A stretch of DNA of 64,000 nt from Salinispora fenicalii (GCF_000514815.1 NZ_AZWQ01000019.1:1-64000), one strand, 5' to 3'; numbered from the stretch's first letter, positions 1-8,258 are shown. Translations and numbers: made by a program. The notes: generated by a model not told the origin, from the letters alone.

Positions 1-206
1 CTTTCCCTGAGGTCGGGTCTGGTGCCGTTGAGTCGGGATAGCTGATCTGATGCCTCGGCCAGGAGCTTGTCCTGGTGGGCCAGTAGTGCTGACCTCCTGC
101 CGCGATACTCGGCCAGCAACGCGAGCCGCGCGGGTTGGCAGGGCCAGTCGGCGCCGCAGGCCCGGCACCGCCACAGCGGGCGCATGGGGTCGTGTGCGCG
201 GATCAT
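1..206 (-). CDS. Small Cys-containing hypothetical protein, C-terminal part cut off by the window edge
   Basis: This minus-strand reading frame starts at 206 and runs off the left edge, so about 68 residues are visible. It begins MIRAHDPMRPLWRCRACGAD and continues through a Leu/Ala-rich helical stretch. The pattern RCRACGADWPC gives three cysteines (CxxC-x4-C), suggesting a small zinc-binding knuckle. The ATG overlaps the stop of the upstream gene (ATGA at 203-206), so the two are probably translationally coupled. I recall similar short proteins from actinomycetes but know no function for them. The frame is convincing because of the overlap and the clean coding pattern; the role is unknown. 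Confidence 0.6.
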   Translation of the reverse strand, partial: MIRAHDPMRPLWRCRACGADWPCQPARLALLAEYRGRRSALLAHQDKLLAEASDQLSRLNGTRPDLRE

Positions 207-352
207 GGTCGGTTCCCGCCCGCGTGGTCACGTAGGCAGCGTTTGAGGTCACCACACCGGGGGCACCAACTGCCCGAGCGGCTTTTGGTCACCAGGCCCA
301 GAATCACGCCAACGGCGAGCCCAACGACTACGGCAGTAGCAATGCCGACCAT
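203..352 (-). CDS. Small single-TM protein with cytoplasmic Cys motif
   Basis: This is a 49-residue protein. The start at 352 was chosen because GAGGGGGG lies just upstream, whereas an upstream in-frame start lacks a ribosome site. Residues 3-22 (GIATAVVVGLAVGVILGLVT) form one membrane span. It is followed by a basic tail with WCPRCGDLKRC, a possible metal knuckle. Its stop overlaps the next gene (ATGA), so the two form an operon reading leftwards. Function is not known; the short membrane-anchor-plus-Cys layout is what can be seen. Confidence 0.6.
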   Translation of the reverse strand: MVGIATAVVVGLAVGVILGLVTKSRSGSWCPRCGDLKRCLRDHAGGNRP

Positions 353-407
353 CGATACCCCCCTCAGTCTCGCCTGTCGGCGCCTCGGGCAGGCGGCCGG
401 TGCGCGG

Positions 408-500
408 TCACCAGCGACCTCCGTTGGCTCGCCACTGCTGGGCCGGAGTGAGCCAACCAACGCGGCCTACCTGGGGGTTGGCGACGGTGGGTTGAGTCAT
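408..500 (-). CDS. Possible 30-residue small protein
   Basis: A very short frame starts MTQPTVANPQVG and ends WRANGGRW. It lies upstream of, and in line with, the small membrane protein at 203-352. No clear ribosome site precedes it. I list it because its composition (VANPQVGRVGWLTPAQ) looks protein-like and it points the same way as its neighbours. It could be chance; function unknown. Confidence 0.35.
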   Translation of the reverse strand: MTQPTVANPQVGRVGWLTPAQQWRANGGRW

Positions 501-800
501 CCACGCCGGCAGATTGATCGACCTAGCTCGCTGCACCATCACAGGGCACAGGACACCGTTCCTCTGCTGCCGTGCGATCGCGGGGGACGGTGAGTTCTTC
601 CTCTGGCGGCGGAACCAACGACTGGGGCGCATGTCTCCTCCTGCACGGCTGGGGATGTGGCGACCTATACGGGTTGCACATGGGGCGCTACGTCGAGTCC
701 ATCGTGCATCATGCACACAGGGCCATGCAATACACGTGATTCAAATCGGGTCGACCTTCGGGGTATCTGGATTCGCGTCTGCGTGAGTACGATGCGATGC
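501..800. other. Divergent intergenic region
   Basis: This is the space between the leftward small-protein operon and the rightward XRE gene. It should hold both promoters, but I see no convincing -35/-10 pair, repeat or RNA. Confidence 0.4.
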
Positions 801-1667
801 ATGGCCAACTCACGGCGGTACCAACCAGGCAACATGGCTGGTCGACGGCTCGGAATGATGCTCCGGGCGCTTCGAGAGGCGGCCGAGCTAAGCACGGCTC
901 AGGTTGCGGAGCACCTTGCCAGCAGCCAGCCGAAGGTCAGTCGGATCGAAAATGCCGTATCCCCTGTATCCAAAGGGGATCTGATGCTGATGCTCAACCT
1001 GTACGGCGTCACCGACCCGGACGAACAAGATCGGCACTGGCAGCTTGCCCGCGCCGGACGAGAGCGGGGTTGGTGGGAGTCGTACCGGGACGTCATCACC
1101 GGTTCCCTCGGGTCATACATTGGATTCGAGAACGACGCCACGTCCTTGAAAGTTTGGTCCTTGGGAGTCTTCCCCGGGCTGCTCCAAACCGAGTCGTACG
1201 CTCGGGCGCTGTTTGCGGCGGACCCCGTACGAACGGAGCCCGAGGAGGTGGATCGGCTGGTGGCGGCTCGAATGCAACGTCAGCAGCGGATCGAGAACGA
1301 CGGGCTGAGCTTGTGGGTCGTCCTTGACGAATCGCTACTACACCGTCAAGTCGGGTCCTCGGAGGTGCTTGCAGGGCAGCTTGAGCGAGTGACCGAACCA
1401 CCATCAGGAGTTACTGTGCAGGTGCTGCCATCAAACATCGGATGGCATTCCGGACTGAGCGGCGCTTTCACGATCATGGAATTTGCGGAGTACCCCACGA
1501 TCGCGTTCCGTGAGGCGTTGACCGGGGACACCCCGGTCGACGCCGCCCGCGATGTGGGGCGATACACCTTGGCTTTTGATCACCTCCGAGCTTCAGCCTT
1601 GAGCCCGGTAGAGTCACAGAAAGTCGCCGCGTCGGTGGCCCGTGAACTACGGAGGGACCAGGTATGA
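801..1667 (+). CDS. XRE-family regulator with DUF5753 domain
   Basis: This 288-residue regulator begins MANSRRYQPGNMAGRRLG. An N-terminal helix-turn-helix lies at about residues 18-70 (LREAAELSTAQVAEHL, QPKVSRIE). The remainder matches the DUF5753 ligand-binding-like region, with the family signature LGVFPGLLQTESYARA and a C-terminal GALTIM-like stretch (GAFTIMEF). Such proteins are very common in actinomycetes and are nearly always paired with a DUF397 protein, as here: the stop overlaps the next start (ATGA). They usually control development or secondary metabolism, probably by titration through the partner. The start is uncertain; 792 and 834 are alternatives. The specific target is unknown. 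Confidence 0.9.
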   Translation: MANSRRYQPGNMAGRRLGMMLRALREAAELSTAQVAEHLASSQPKVSRIENAVSPVSKGDLMLMLNLYGVTDPDEQDRHWQLARAGRERGWWESYRDVITGSLGSYIGFENDATSLKVWSLGVFPGLLQTESYARALFAADPVRTEPEEVDRLVAARMQRQQRIENDGLSLWVVLDESLLHRQVGSSEVLAGQLERVTEPPSGVTVQVLPSNIGWHSGLSGAFTIMEFAEYPTIAFREALTGDTPVDAARDVGRYTLAFDHLRASALSPVESQKVAASVARELRRDQV

Positions 1668-1852
1668 ACCTCGACGGCGCCGTGTGGCGCAAATCCACCC
1701 GAAGTTCCGGTGGCGGTAACGGGGACTGTGTGGAGGTCGCCGACAACCTTCCCGGCGTCGTCGGCGTCCGTGACAGCAAGGACCCAACCGGGCCGGCGCT
1801 GGTGTTCGGTCCGGAGGCGTGGCAGGCGTTCGTTACGCAAGCCCGGCGCTGA
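1664..1852 (+). CDS. DUF397 protein, partner of the XRE regulator
   Basis: This 62-residue protein has the typical DUF397 layout: WRKSTRSSGGGNGDCVEVAD near the N-terminus, VGVRDSKD in the middle and FGPEAWQAF at the end. It overlaps the XRE gene by four bases. In known pairs (for example the WhiJ or BldB-related systems) the small acidic protein modulates its XRE partner. A strong hairpin directly downstream closes this two-gene operon. Confidence 0.92.
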   Translation: MNLDGAVWRKSTRSSGGGNGDCVEVADNLPGVVGVRDSKDPTGPALVFGPEAWQAFVTQARR

Positions 1853-1858
1853 CAAGCA

Positions 1859-1896
1859 CTTAAGCCCCCCAGTGCTGGCGCGCTGGGGGGCTTAAG
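1859..1896 (+). terminator. Intrinsic-type terminator hairpin
   Basis: A perfect 14-bp inverted repeat (CTTAAGCCCCCCAG / CTGGGGGGCTTAAG) surrounds a 10-nt loop, starting 7 nt after the DUF397 stop. There is no long T tract, as is usual in actinomycetes. Confidence 0.85.
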
Positions 1897-2069
1897 CATG
1901 CCCGGTCCTCGACGTCAGGTATCACCCTCCAGATAGCCGATATCGGCTTCGAGCCCGGCCGTACTCGGCTGGTGAGCAGGCCGCGAACACCTGTTCGTGA
2001 GCACGGTCATCGGCCTCGGTCGGCCCCCCGAAAGGTCAAGCCGGTTGACGGCACGGTCAGAATTCGGGG

Positions 2070-2525
2070 GTGCGTGCCTTCCAGGAACTGGTTGACGAGG
2101 CAGCAGCGGCGGACGTGTCCGGGTGGAGCTTCGACTGGCTCAACGGCCGCGCCACCGAGCAGCGACCGCCATGGCGGTACTCACGTCTGCTCGCGTTTGA
2201 ACTCATCGAGTACTTTCGCGGCCCCCTGCCCCACGAGCGTTTTGCTCGTGACCCACACCGGGAGGTCGCCGCCGCTCGGCGCTCCGGGTTGGAGATCGTG
2301 GAGCTGCGCACCACCCGCTGCCGGATGGAGTTCTTCGAGATCGGCGCGGTCGTCTACACCCTGCGCAAGTGCGCCTGGTGGGTACTCAACTTCGCCGTTG
2401 AGCGGCACCGCGCCCGACTCGAACGGCTCGACGCCCACATCCGCACCCACGGTACGTTTGTCGCGCACTCCACCAGGACCCTGATCGAGGTCAGCCGCGT
2501 ACCCCGCCGAAAGGCACAACAATGA
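2070..2525 (+). pseudogene. Class I SAM methyltransferase with the central domain deleted in frame
   Basis: The 151-residue frame starts at GTG 2070. The first ~38 residues (FQELVDEAAAADVSGWSFDW, then RATEQRPPWRYSRLLA) match the N-terminus of an actinomycete methyltransferase family. Residues from FELIEYFRGPLPHERFARD onward match its C-terminus, including RCRMEFFEIGAV and FVAHSTRTLIE. The intervening ~100 residues, which carry the glycine-rich AdoMet-binding motif I and the following strands, are absent, and the join stays in frame. The product cannot bind AdoMet in the usual way. The stop overlaps the downstream kinase-like gene (ATGA), so the frame may be retained for translational coupling. 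The family comparison is from memory. Confidence 0.7.
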
Positions 2526-3319
2526 TCGGAACCAAGATCGGCGCCGGGCGGGAGGCGGACGTACACGTGTGGTGCGACGATGCGATCGTCAAGCTGTACC
2601 GGCCCGGACTGCACGGACACCGCGCCGAGGCGAGAGCGCTGGCCACGCTGGCCGGGCACGGCGTCGCCCCGAAACTGACCGACACGGTGGAGTGGGATGG
2701 ACGCGTCGGCCTGGTGCTGGAACGCCTAGACGGGGCAGACATGCTCACCCTGTTACAGCGACAGCCGTGGCGGATGCTCGGCGTGGCCCGCACGCTGGCC
2801 GCCACCCAGCTCGCCGTACACCAGGTGTCGGCCCCCGCCGACCTGCCCGAACTCCGCTCGGTCCTGGCCGGCCACATCACCGACGCCACCATGCCGACGC
2901 GGCTACGGGACCACACGCTGCGGCTCCTCGAAGACCTGCCCGAGGGGGACCGCCTCTGCCACGGGGACTACCACCCCGGCAACCTGATGCTCACCGGTGG
3001 TCGAGCCGCGGTCATTGACTGGCCCAACGCGACGCGTGGTGTCCCAGCAGCAGACCATGCCCGGACGATGCTGCTCCTGCGCTACTCCGCTCCGCCACCG
3101 GAGATACCACGGGTGTCTTCTAGGTTGATCACGAGCAGCCGGTCGGTGTTCACCCGCCGCTACGCCCGCGCCTACCGGGCTGGCTCGGTGCAGCCACTAC
3201 CGCAGTCAGGGCCCTGGCTGGCGGTACAGGCCGCGGCTCGCCTCGCGGAAGGCATCGCGGGCGAACGAGCCACCCTCATCGCTCTCCTGGAGCGCCGCTA
3301 CCACCAGACCAGGCGGTAA
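2522..3319 (+). CDS. Aminoglycoside phosphotransferase-fold kinase
   Basis: This 265-residue protein has the APH/choline-kinase fold. An N-terminal lobe with a glycine loop (IGAGREADVHVW) and an ATP-binding lysine in AIVKLYRPG is followed by the catalytic loop LCHGDYHPGNLM and then VIDWPN, where the family's metal-binding Asp sits. Family members phosphorylate small molecules, sometimes antibiotics; the substrate here cannot be told. It overlaps the stop of the gutted methyltransferase by four bases, so the two probably formed an operon. The C-terminal tail is Arg-rich and unremarkable. Confidence 0.85.
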   Translation: MIGTKIGAGREADVHVWCDDAIVKLYRPGLHGHRAEARALATLAGHGVAPKLTDTVEWDGRVGLVLERLDGADMLTLLQRQPWRMLGVARTLAATQLAVHQVSAPADLPELRSVLAGHITDATMPTRLRDHTLRLLEDLPEGDRLCHGDYHPGNLMLTGGRAAVIDWPNATRGVPAADHARTMLLLRYSAPPPEIPRVSSRLITSSRSVFTRRYARAYRAGSVQPLPQSGPWLAVQAAARLAEGIAGERATLIALLERRYHQTRR

Positions 3320-3692
3320 CGGGCGGGCGACCCTCCGGCTTCGACGGCACGGCTCCCGTCTGTCCCTGTCGGCGGGCTTCCTCTGGGGAGACAATCAGCC
3401 AGGGACGCGGGACGCGTAGCGGGTCCGCCGAAGCGGACGAGGTAGTGCCAGACGCGCTTGAGATCCTGCCGGTGGTAACAGCTGGTGCGGACAGCGTCCC
3501 ACCACAGCACCCAACGGCACCACGCCGCCGCCGGCGGCGCCTGGAACCGCTACAGCCCAACCCGCAACGCGCCGTGACTGGCGAGCGGCCGGTGAATACA
3601 AGAAGGTTGGACTACCGCGCACCCTGCCAGACTCACCGGCCTGTTTTGGCCCGGGCGCCGCCGAAGCGAAGCAGCTGAGCCTGTCTGGCTGA
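3320..3692. other. Intergenic region, possible gene remnant
   Basis: No intact gene is visible. On the minus strand around 3390-3510 the frame reads LWWDAVRTSCYHRQDLKRVW, which looks protein-like but has no start or domain I recognise. It may be the remnant of a lost gene. Confidence 0.3.
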
Positions 3693-3726
3693 CCTTGGTT
3701 GTATCAACCACTTGACACAACCAAGG
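3693..3726. promoter_or_regulatory. Operator 1 of the GntR operon, overlapping a -35 box
   Basis: A 15+15 inverted repeat, CCTTGGTTGTATCAA / TTGACACAACCAAGG, has one mismatch around a 4-nt centre. The mismatch creates TTGACA (3712-3717), a perfect -35 hexamer; a weak -10 (CATTCT, 3735-3740) follows 17 nt later. The core TTGTATCAA-N4-TTGAYACAA recurs in operator 2, 45 bp downstream. Confidence 0.7.
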
Positions 3727-3742
3727 TGTCCCGGCATTCTCG

Positions 3743-3766
3743 CTTGTATCAATCACTTGATACAAG
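3743..3766. promoter_or_regulatory. Operator 2 of the GntR operon, overlapping the ribosome site
   Basis: A perfect inverted repeat, CTTGTATCAA-TCAC-TTGATACAAG. Its right end runs into the AAGGAGG ribosome site (3764-3770) of the membrane-protein gene, so a bound repressor would sit across the start of the message. It shares its core with operator 1. Confidence 0.75.
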
Positions 3767-3777
3767 GAGGTGTCATC

Positions 3778-4644
3778 GTGGTTGGTGCTTGGATTGTGGG
3801 GCTCCTGCTGGTGCCGTTGCTCGGCGTCGCGCTGGCCGGCCCGTCCGCGGCGGACGAGCCCGCAACCGAGCACATCCGACGCACCACCCGGCGCTGGCGG
3901 TGGGCCGGCCTGGCCGTCGGAGCGGCGGTCGCCGCCGTCACCGCCGGCTACGACCCGCTGGGACGAGGCGTCCTGCTGGCCGCACCCCTGTTCGGGCTCT
4001 GCGTGCTGGCCGGAGTGGTGGCGGGAGAAAGCCGGGTCGTCGCGCGCCCCGCCTGCAGCACCCGCCAGGCCGCTCTGGAGACCCGGCAGGTCCGCCACTA
4101 CCTGCCACGCCGACCGTTCCGGGCGGTGGCCGCCGCCGGCACCGCGCTAGCCGTCCTACTGGCCGCTACCACCGCCGCTGGATCCCCCGACGGCCTCGGC
4201 CGCGCCGGCCGCGCCCTGGCCTACGACTGCGGCGACTTCATCGGCACCCACGGCCCATGGGCCGGCTCCTTCTACAGCCTCCCACTCGCCCCGCTGGTCG
4301 GCCTCGGCGTGCTGATCGCCGCGCTGGCGATGCACCGGCTCGTCGGGCGTCCGCGCCCGCAGGCCCCCGCCGGTGACATGGTGCGTGACGACGCCGAGCG
4401 GCGCCACTCCGCCACCGCCGTCACCGGCGCCTGCGGCGTGCTGGTCACCATCCCGCTCATCGGGATCAGCCTGTTCACCGCAGCCGGACTGCTGTCCAGC
4501 CCGTGCCGGCCCCTGTGGTGGACCGCCGCGGCCTGGGGGCTGTTCCTGCTCGTCCCGGCCTGGATCGTCCTGCTGGCCTGGAGCTCCGTCGCCGTCCTTA
4601 GCCCCGGCCCCCGCGCCGACCGGCCCGCCCCGGTGTCGGCGTGA
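3778..4644 (+). CDS. Multi-pass membrane protein co-transcribed with a GntR regulator
   Basis: This 288-residue protein starts at GTG 3778, chosen because AAGGAGG lies 7 nt upstream; longer frames start inside the operators. Hydrophobic spans are seen at about residues 2-20, 42-60, 68-85, 122-137, 166-185, 218-238 and 246-270, giving six or seven TM helices. Soluble loops are Arg/Ala-rich. No catalytic motif is recognisable. In YtrA-type operons the regulator is commonly paired with ABC or integral membrane proteins and responds to cell-envelope antibiotics; this context suggests an envelope-related role, but it is inferred. The stop overlaps the GntR start (GTGA). Confidence 0.8.
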   Translation: MVGAWIVGLLLVPLLGVALAGPSAADEPATEHIRRTTRRWRWAGLAVGAAVAAVTAGYDPLGRGVLLAAPLFGLCVLAGVVAGESRVVARPACSTRQAALETRQVRHYLPRRPFRAVAAAGTALAVLLAATTAAGSPDGLGRAGRALAYDCGDFIGTHGPWAGSFYSLPLAPLVGLGVLIAALAMHRLVGRPRPQAPAGDMVRDDAERRHSATAVTGACGVLVTIPLIGISLFTAAGLLSSPCRPLWWTAAAWGLFLLVPAWIVLLAWSSVAVLSPGPRADRPAPVSA

Positions 4645-5027
4645 GCACCCCGACCCTACGGGTCGACACGCAGGACCCCACGCCCCCATACGAGCAGCTG
4701 CGCCGGCAACTGTCCGACCTGATGCACACCGGAGCACTCAAACCCGGCGACCGCCTGCCACCGCTGCGGCAGCTCGCCGGCGACCTCGGCCTGGCCGTCG
4801 GCACCGTGGCCCGCACCTACCGCGAGTTGGAGGCCGCCGGGCTGGTCCGGTCCCGACGCGGCGGCGGCACCCGCGTCGCGGACCAGGCGCCCGCGCCACC
4901 CGCTGACGGACACCGCCAAGCGCTCGACCGGCACGCGGCCGCCTACCTGCGACAGGCACAGCTGCTCGGCGCCGACCGGGAAACCGCCCTCGACGCTGTA
5001 CGCCGCGCTTGGCCCGCCGACGCGTGA
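4641..5027 (+). CDS. GntR-family regulator, YtrA-like subfamily
   Basis: This 128-residue regulator starts at GTG 4641 in a four-base overlap with the membrane-protein gene. The winged helix spans about residues 12-80: PPYEQLRRQLSDLMHTGALK, then PGDRLPPLRQLAGDLGLAVG and TVARTYRELEAAGLVRSRRG. The C-terminal part is only ~45 residues and helical, which is the mark of the YtrA subfamily rather than the larger FadR or HutC types. It most likely represses its own operon through the two inverted repeats at 3693-3766. Confidence 0.92.
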   Translation: MSTPTLRVDTQDPTPPYEQLRRQLSDLMHTGALKPGDRLPPLRQLAGDLGLAVGTVARTYRELEAAGLVRSRRGGGTRVADQAPAPPADGHRQALDRHAAAYLRQAQLLGADRETALDAVRRAWPADA

Positions 5028-5196
5028 CACAAATCAGGCCCCGCCGCACCGGAATACCCGCGTCATCAGGCGATCATCGTGGATGCAGATCTCGCCGCCA
5101 GCACCACGCTCAGCGTGATTCACCGTGATTGCTGGACGAGCCATGAACACGAATACAAGACATTTAGATTACGCGACCCTGCCAGTCTCAAGCGGC

Positions 5197-6396
5197 CTAC
5201 CCCTTTACGCAGACCACCTGCTTGAGGTGCGCTACCACCTCGACCAGGTCGGTCTGCTGCGCCAGCACGGCCTCAATGTCCTTGTACGCGCCGGGAATCT
5301 CGTCCACGACACCGGCGTCCTTGCGGCACTCCACCCCGGCGGTCTGCGCCGCCAGGTCATCGGTGGTGAAGCTCCGCTTGGCCTGCCCCCGGGACATCCG
5401 CCGGCCCGCACCGTGCGACGCGGAGCAGTACGCGGCCTCGTTGCCCTTACCCCGCACGATGTAGGAGCCGGTCCCCATCGATCCGGGGATGATGCCCAGC
5501 TCCCCCGCCCCGGCCCGGATGGCGCCCTTGCGGGTGACCAACACCTCCACGCCGTCGTAGGTCTCCTCGGCGACGTAGTTGTGGTGGCAGCTGATCGGCT
5601 CGTCGTAACTCACCTGCGGGAACCGGTCCCGGACCACGGTGCAGAGCAGCGCGAGCATGACCGCCCGGTTGCGCCGCGCGTACTCCTGCGCCCACCACAG
5701 GTCCCGGCGGTACGCGTCCATCTCCGCCGTCCCGGCGAGGAAGACCGCCAGGTCACGATCGGGCAGGGCGGCATTGTGCGACAACCGCCGGGCGATGGCC
5801 ATGTGCCGCTCCGCCAGCTCCTTGCCGATGTTCCGGGAGCCGGAGTGCAACATCAACCACACCCGACCCGCGTCGACACCACCCTGCTCAAGGCAGACCT
5901 CGATGAAGTGGTTCCCGCCGCCGAGCGTCCCCATCTGGTTCATCGCTCGGCCTTCCAGCCGGGCGACTCCGGCGTGCAGGCCGCTGAATCTCCGCCAGAA
6001 GTCGTCCCATCCTGCCTGCGCCAACCCCCAGATCCGACGCGGGTTCACCGCCTCCTTGCGCTGGGCGAAACCGACCGGAATCGCGTCCTCGATCGCGCGC
6101 CGCAGCCCCGCGAGGTCGTCCGGCAGGTCGGCCGCGGTCAGCGAGGTCCGAACCGCCGACATGCCACAGCCGATATCGACGCCGACCGCGGCCGGCGAGA
6201 CGGCCTGCCGCATCGCGATAACCGATCCGACGGTGGCGCCCTTACCGAAATGCACGTCGGGCATCACGGCTACGCCCTGCACCCAGGGCAGGGTGCCGAT
6301 GTTGCGGAGCTGCGCAGCGGCCTGCGGTTCAATGCTGTACGGGTCGGTCCACACCCGGACCGGAGCCCGGGTGGAGGGCAGCACGGCGTACGTCAT
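5197..6396 (-). CDS. rtcB: RNA-splicing ligase RtcB
   Basis: The start at 6396 (MTYAVLP, 399 residues) is preferred because AGGAAG lies 8 nt upstream. The full set of RtcB motifs is present in order: DVHFGKGATVGSV, GVDIGCGM with the metal-binding Cys, GTLGGGNHFIEV, HSGSRNIG, CHHNYVAEE, GIIPGSMGTGSYIV, and SASHGAGR with the histidine that becomes guanylylated. RtcB joins 2',3'-cyclic phosphate or 3'-phosphate RNA ends to 5'-OH ends using GTP and Mn2+, acting in tRNA repair and RNA healing. The length is normal. No archease or RNA-cyclase partner is next to it. Confidence 0.97.
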   Translation of the reverse strand: MTYAVLPSTRAPVRVWTDPYSIEPQAAAQLRNIGTLPWVQGVAVMPDVHFGKGATVGSVIAMRQAVSPAAVGVDIGCGMSAVRTSLTAADLPDDLAGLRRAIEDAIPVGFAQRKEAVNPRRIWGLAQAGWDDFWRRFSGLHAGVARLEGRAMNQMGTLGGGNHFIEVCLEQGGVDAGRVWLMLHSGSRNIGKELAERHMAIARRLSHNAALPDRDLAVFLAGTAEMDAYRRDLWWAQEYARRNRAVMLALLCTVVRDRFPQVSYDEPISCHHNYVAEETYDGVEVLVTRKGAIRAGAGELGIIPGSMGTGSYIVRGKGNEAAYCSASHGAGRRMSRGQAKRSFTTDDLAAQTAGVECRKDAGVVDEIPGAYKDIEAVLAQQTDLVEVVAHLKQVVCVKG

Positions 6397-6604
6397 GATC
6401 TGCACTTCCTGACGGTTTGCGATTCACAGGTCTACCGAACACCGGAGTGCGCCCTCGCGCTCGGCACAACGGTTTCGACCTCGTCGAGCCCAGTATTGCG
6501 AAGACAACCGTCGAGATCACCGGAATATTGGGGCTCAACCCGTACTGGCAACCGACTGCCGATCCGACGAGGCCGGGTGTCACCGCACTGACCACCGAGA
6601 TCAG

Positions 6605-6793
6605 GTGGTGGCGACAATGCACCGGCAGCAAGTCCGACTCGCGGCTGGCTTCGAGACCGGCGTTGCCACCGCCTGGCGCTACGTCCAGGAGGCGATAGCC
6701 CTGCTCAGCGTGGCGGCCGACGACCTGGACACCGCGATCGTCCAAGCCATCCTCGTCCTGCACCACGTCGAAGCGAACCGCTACGCAGGATGA
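6605..6793 (+). pseudogene. IS5-type transposase remnant, N- and C-terminal pieces fused
   Basis: The 62-residue frame reads LAAGFETGVATAWRYVQEAI, a helix-turn-helix stretch familiar from IS5-group transposases. It then jumps to IVQAILVLHHVEANRYAG, which resembles their extreme C-terminus. The whole DDE catalytic core is missing. It is a deletion derivative and cannot be active. The identification is from memory of the family. Confidence 0.55.
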
Positions 6794-6844
6794 AAGCGGC
6801 TCAATGAGCACGACTCACAAAATGTGTGCCAGAGCCCCGTTTGA

Positions 6845-6941
6845 GGGCTCTTCGAAGTTAAGCGGGGTTGAGGTGTCCGCGGTGGCGGCGGGTGGTCGCG
6901 GTACGGGTGCGTAGCCGCTGGGTTTCGGGGTTGCGGAACCT
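6845..6941 (-). mobile_element. ISL3-type element end, inverted copy
   Basis: These 97 bp are almost identical (one mismatch noted) to the reverse complement of 8660-8756, the 3' end of the ISL3-type remnant. Read leftwards, they encode the transposase tail FRNPETQRLRTRTATTRRHR followed by the terminal repeat GGGCTCTTCGAAGTTAAGCG. Only this end survives here, so the PadR/GyrI-like cassette lies between two outward-facing copies of the same IS end. Confidence 0.8.
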
Positions 6942-7066
6942 ACCTCGTCGTCCAGCCGGACCCGCGGCAGGTGGCCGCGCATCTGGTTGAGCAGTTGGAG
7001 ATCACGGACGTATCGCGCCTGGAGCTGCACGGAGAGCAGCACGCGACCGCCCCTCTCCATGGCAGC

Positions 7067-7084
7067 TATTCTAGTACTAGAATA
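7067..7084. promoter_or_regulatory. PadR operator
   Basis: A perfect 18-bp palindrome, TATTCTAGTACTAGAATA, ends 6 nt before the PadR start codon. CTAG-centred palindromes are typical PadR sites. With no room for a ribosome site, the message is probably leaderless. Confidence 0.8.
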
Positions 7085-7090
7085 TTCGTC

Positions 7091-7636
7091 ATGGAGCTGA
7101 CTCCGGCTGAGCTAACCGTCCTAGGCTTGATCATCGAACGGCCGCAACACGGCTACGACCTAGAGCAGGTGATCGAACAGCGCGGCATACGACGGTGGAC
7201 AGAGATCGGCTTCTCCTCGATCTACTACCTACTCACCAAGCTCGAGCGACGCGGTTTCCTACACGCTCCGAAGGCTCCAACCGGGAAGTCACGCCGCGTC
7301 TTCCACGCCACCGACGAAGGTCGCCGGGCCGCCGCACGTGGCGCGCTGACCCTGGTCGCCGACGCACAGCCGGTCCCCCATCCCCTGCTGGTCGGTGTCG
7401 CCAACCTGTCCCTACTCTCGGCGCAGCAGTACGCACAGGCGCTACGCACTCGACTGACGCAGGTCGAAGCCCAGATCGCTGCGGTCCAGGACGCTCAGGC
7501 GATCCAGGAACGGGACACGCAAGGCTTCCCACCACTCGCTACACGCGAACTGTTCTCCTATTCCCTCAGCCTCTTGGAGGCAGAAAGGCAGTGGCTCGCC
7601 AGCCGAGTCCAGGAACCCGATGATGAACAAGTCTGA
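7091..7636 (+). CDS. PadR-family transcriptional regulator
   Basis: This 181-residue regulator starts MELTPAELTVLGLIIERPQH. The N-terminal winged helix (residues ~5-85) contains HGYDLEQVIEQRG, SSIYYLLTKLERRGFL and the wing VFHATDEGRRA. A C-terminal helical dimerisation part with a coiled-coil look (LRTRLTQVEAQIAAVQ) follows, as in PadR subfamily 2. The start at 7091 was chosen because the operator palindrome ends just before it. It overlaps the downstream GyrI-like gene by 17 nt. It probably represses this two-gene operon and releases it on binding a hydrophobic or phenolic ligand; the ligand is unknown. Confidence 0.93.
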   Translation: MELTPAELTVLGLIIERPQHGYDLEQVIEQRGIRRWTEIGFSSIYYLLTKLERRGFLHAPKAPTGKSRRVFHATDEGRRAAARGALTLVADAQPVPHPLLVGVANLSLLSAQQYAQALRTRLTQVEAQIAAVQDAQAIQERDTQGFPPLATRELFSYSLSLLEAERQWLASRVQEPDDEQV

Positions 7637-8258
7637 AGAGAAAATCGACTTCAAGAAGACCCTTGACGCGTATCGCGCACAACCAGGTCGACTTCGTATT
7701 GTCGACGTGCCGGACATGCAGTACCTCATGACCGACGGCCACGGTGATCCAGGCACCTCAACTGCCTTCGCCGAGGCGATCGCGATGCTCTACCCAGTGG
7801 CATACGGACTGAAATTCACCAGCAAGCGAGACCTTGGGCGCGACTACGTCGTCCCGCCGCTGGAGGGCCTGTGGTGGGCCAAGGACATGAACTCCTTCAC
7901 CACCGCACGGGACAGGACACAGTGGGATTGGACACTGATGATCATGGTCCCGGGGTGGATCGACCAGCTCATGTTCGAGGCGGCCATCGAGCAAGTCAGA
8001 GCCAAACACCGACCGGCTCGGCTCGACCACGTCCGCCTCCAGACACTGTCCGAAGGGAAATGTGTGCAGACGCTGCACGTCGGCTCCTTCGACAACGAGG
8101 GCGACGTACTTGAACACATGCATCACGAGTTCATCCCTAGCCACGGGCTACGCATGACCGGAAAACACCACGAGATCTACTTCAATGACTTCCGCAAGGT
8201 CGCACCAGACAAGCTACGCACCATCCTCAGGCAGCCGGTCACCGACATCCCGGCGTAA
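7620..8258 (+). CDS. GyrI-like small-molecule-binding protein
   Basis: This 212-residue protein matches the stand-alone GyrI-like / SOUL-superfamily domain often seen next to PadR or MerR regulators. Visible features are KIDFKKTLDAYRAQPGRLRI, a conserved YPVAYGLKF stretch, PPLEGLWW, and the C-terminal HHEIYFNDFRKVAPDKLRTI that is characteristic of this group. Such proteins bind or hydrolyse hydrophobic, often cytotoxic, compounds. Its overlap with padR implies joint control. The IS remnant begins directly at its stop codon, so the cassette is tightly bounded. Confidence 0.85.
   Translation: MMNKSEEKIDFKKTLDAYRAQPGRLRIVDVPDMQYLMTDGHGDPGTSTAFAEAIAMLYPVAYGLKFTSKRDLGRDYVVPPLEGLWWAKDMNSFTTARDRTQWDWTLMIMVPGWIDQLMFEAAIEQVRAKHRPARLDHVRLQTLSEGKCVQTLHVGSFDNEGDVLEHMHHEFIPSHGLRMTGKHHEIYFNDFRKVAPDKLRTILRQPVTDIPA

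Noticed and set aside
5125..6591. Plus-strand open frame of 488 codons opposite rtcB
   Set aside because: It is an antisense shadow; rtcB on the minus strand has all catalytic motifs.
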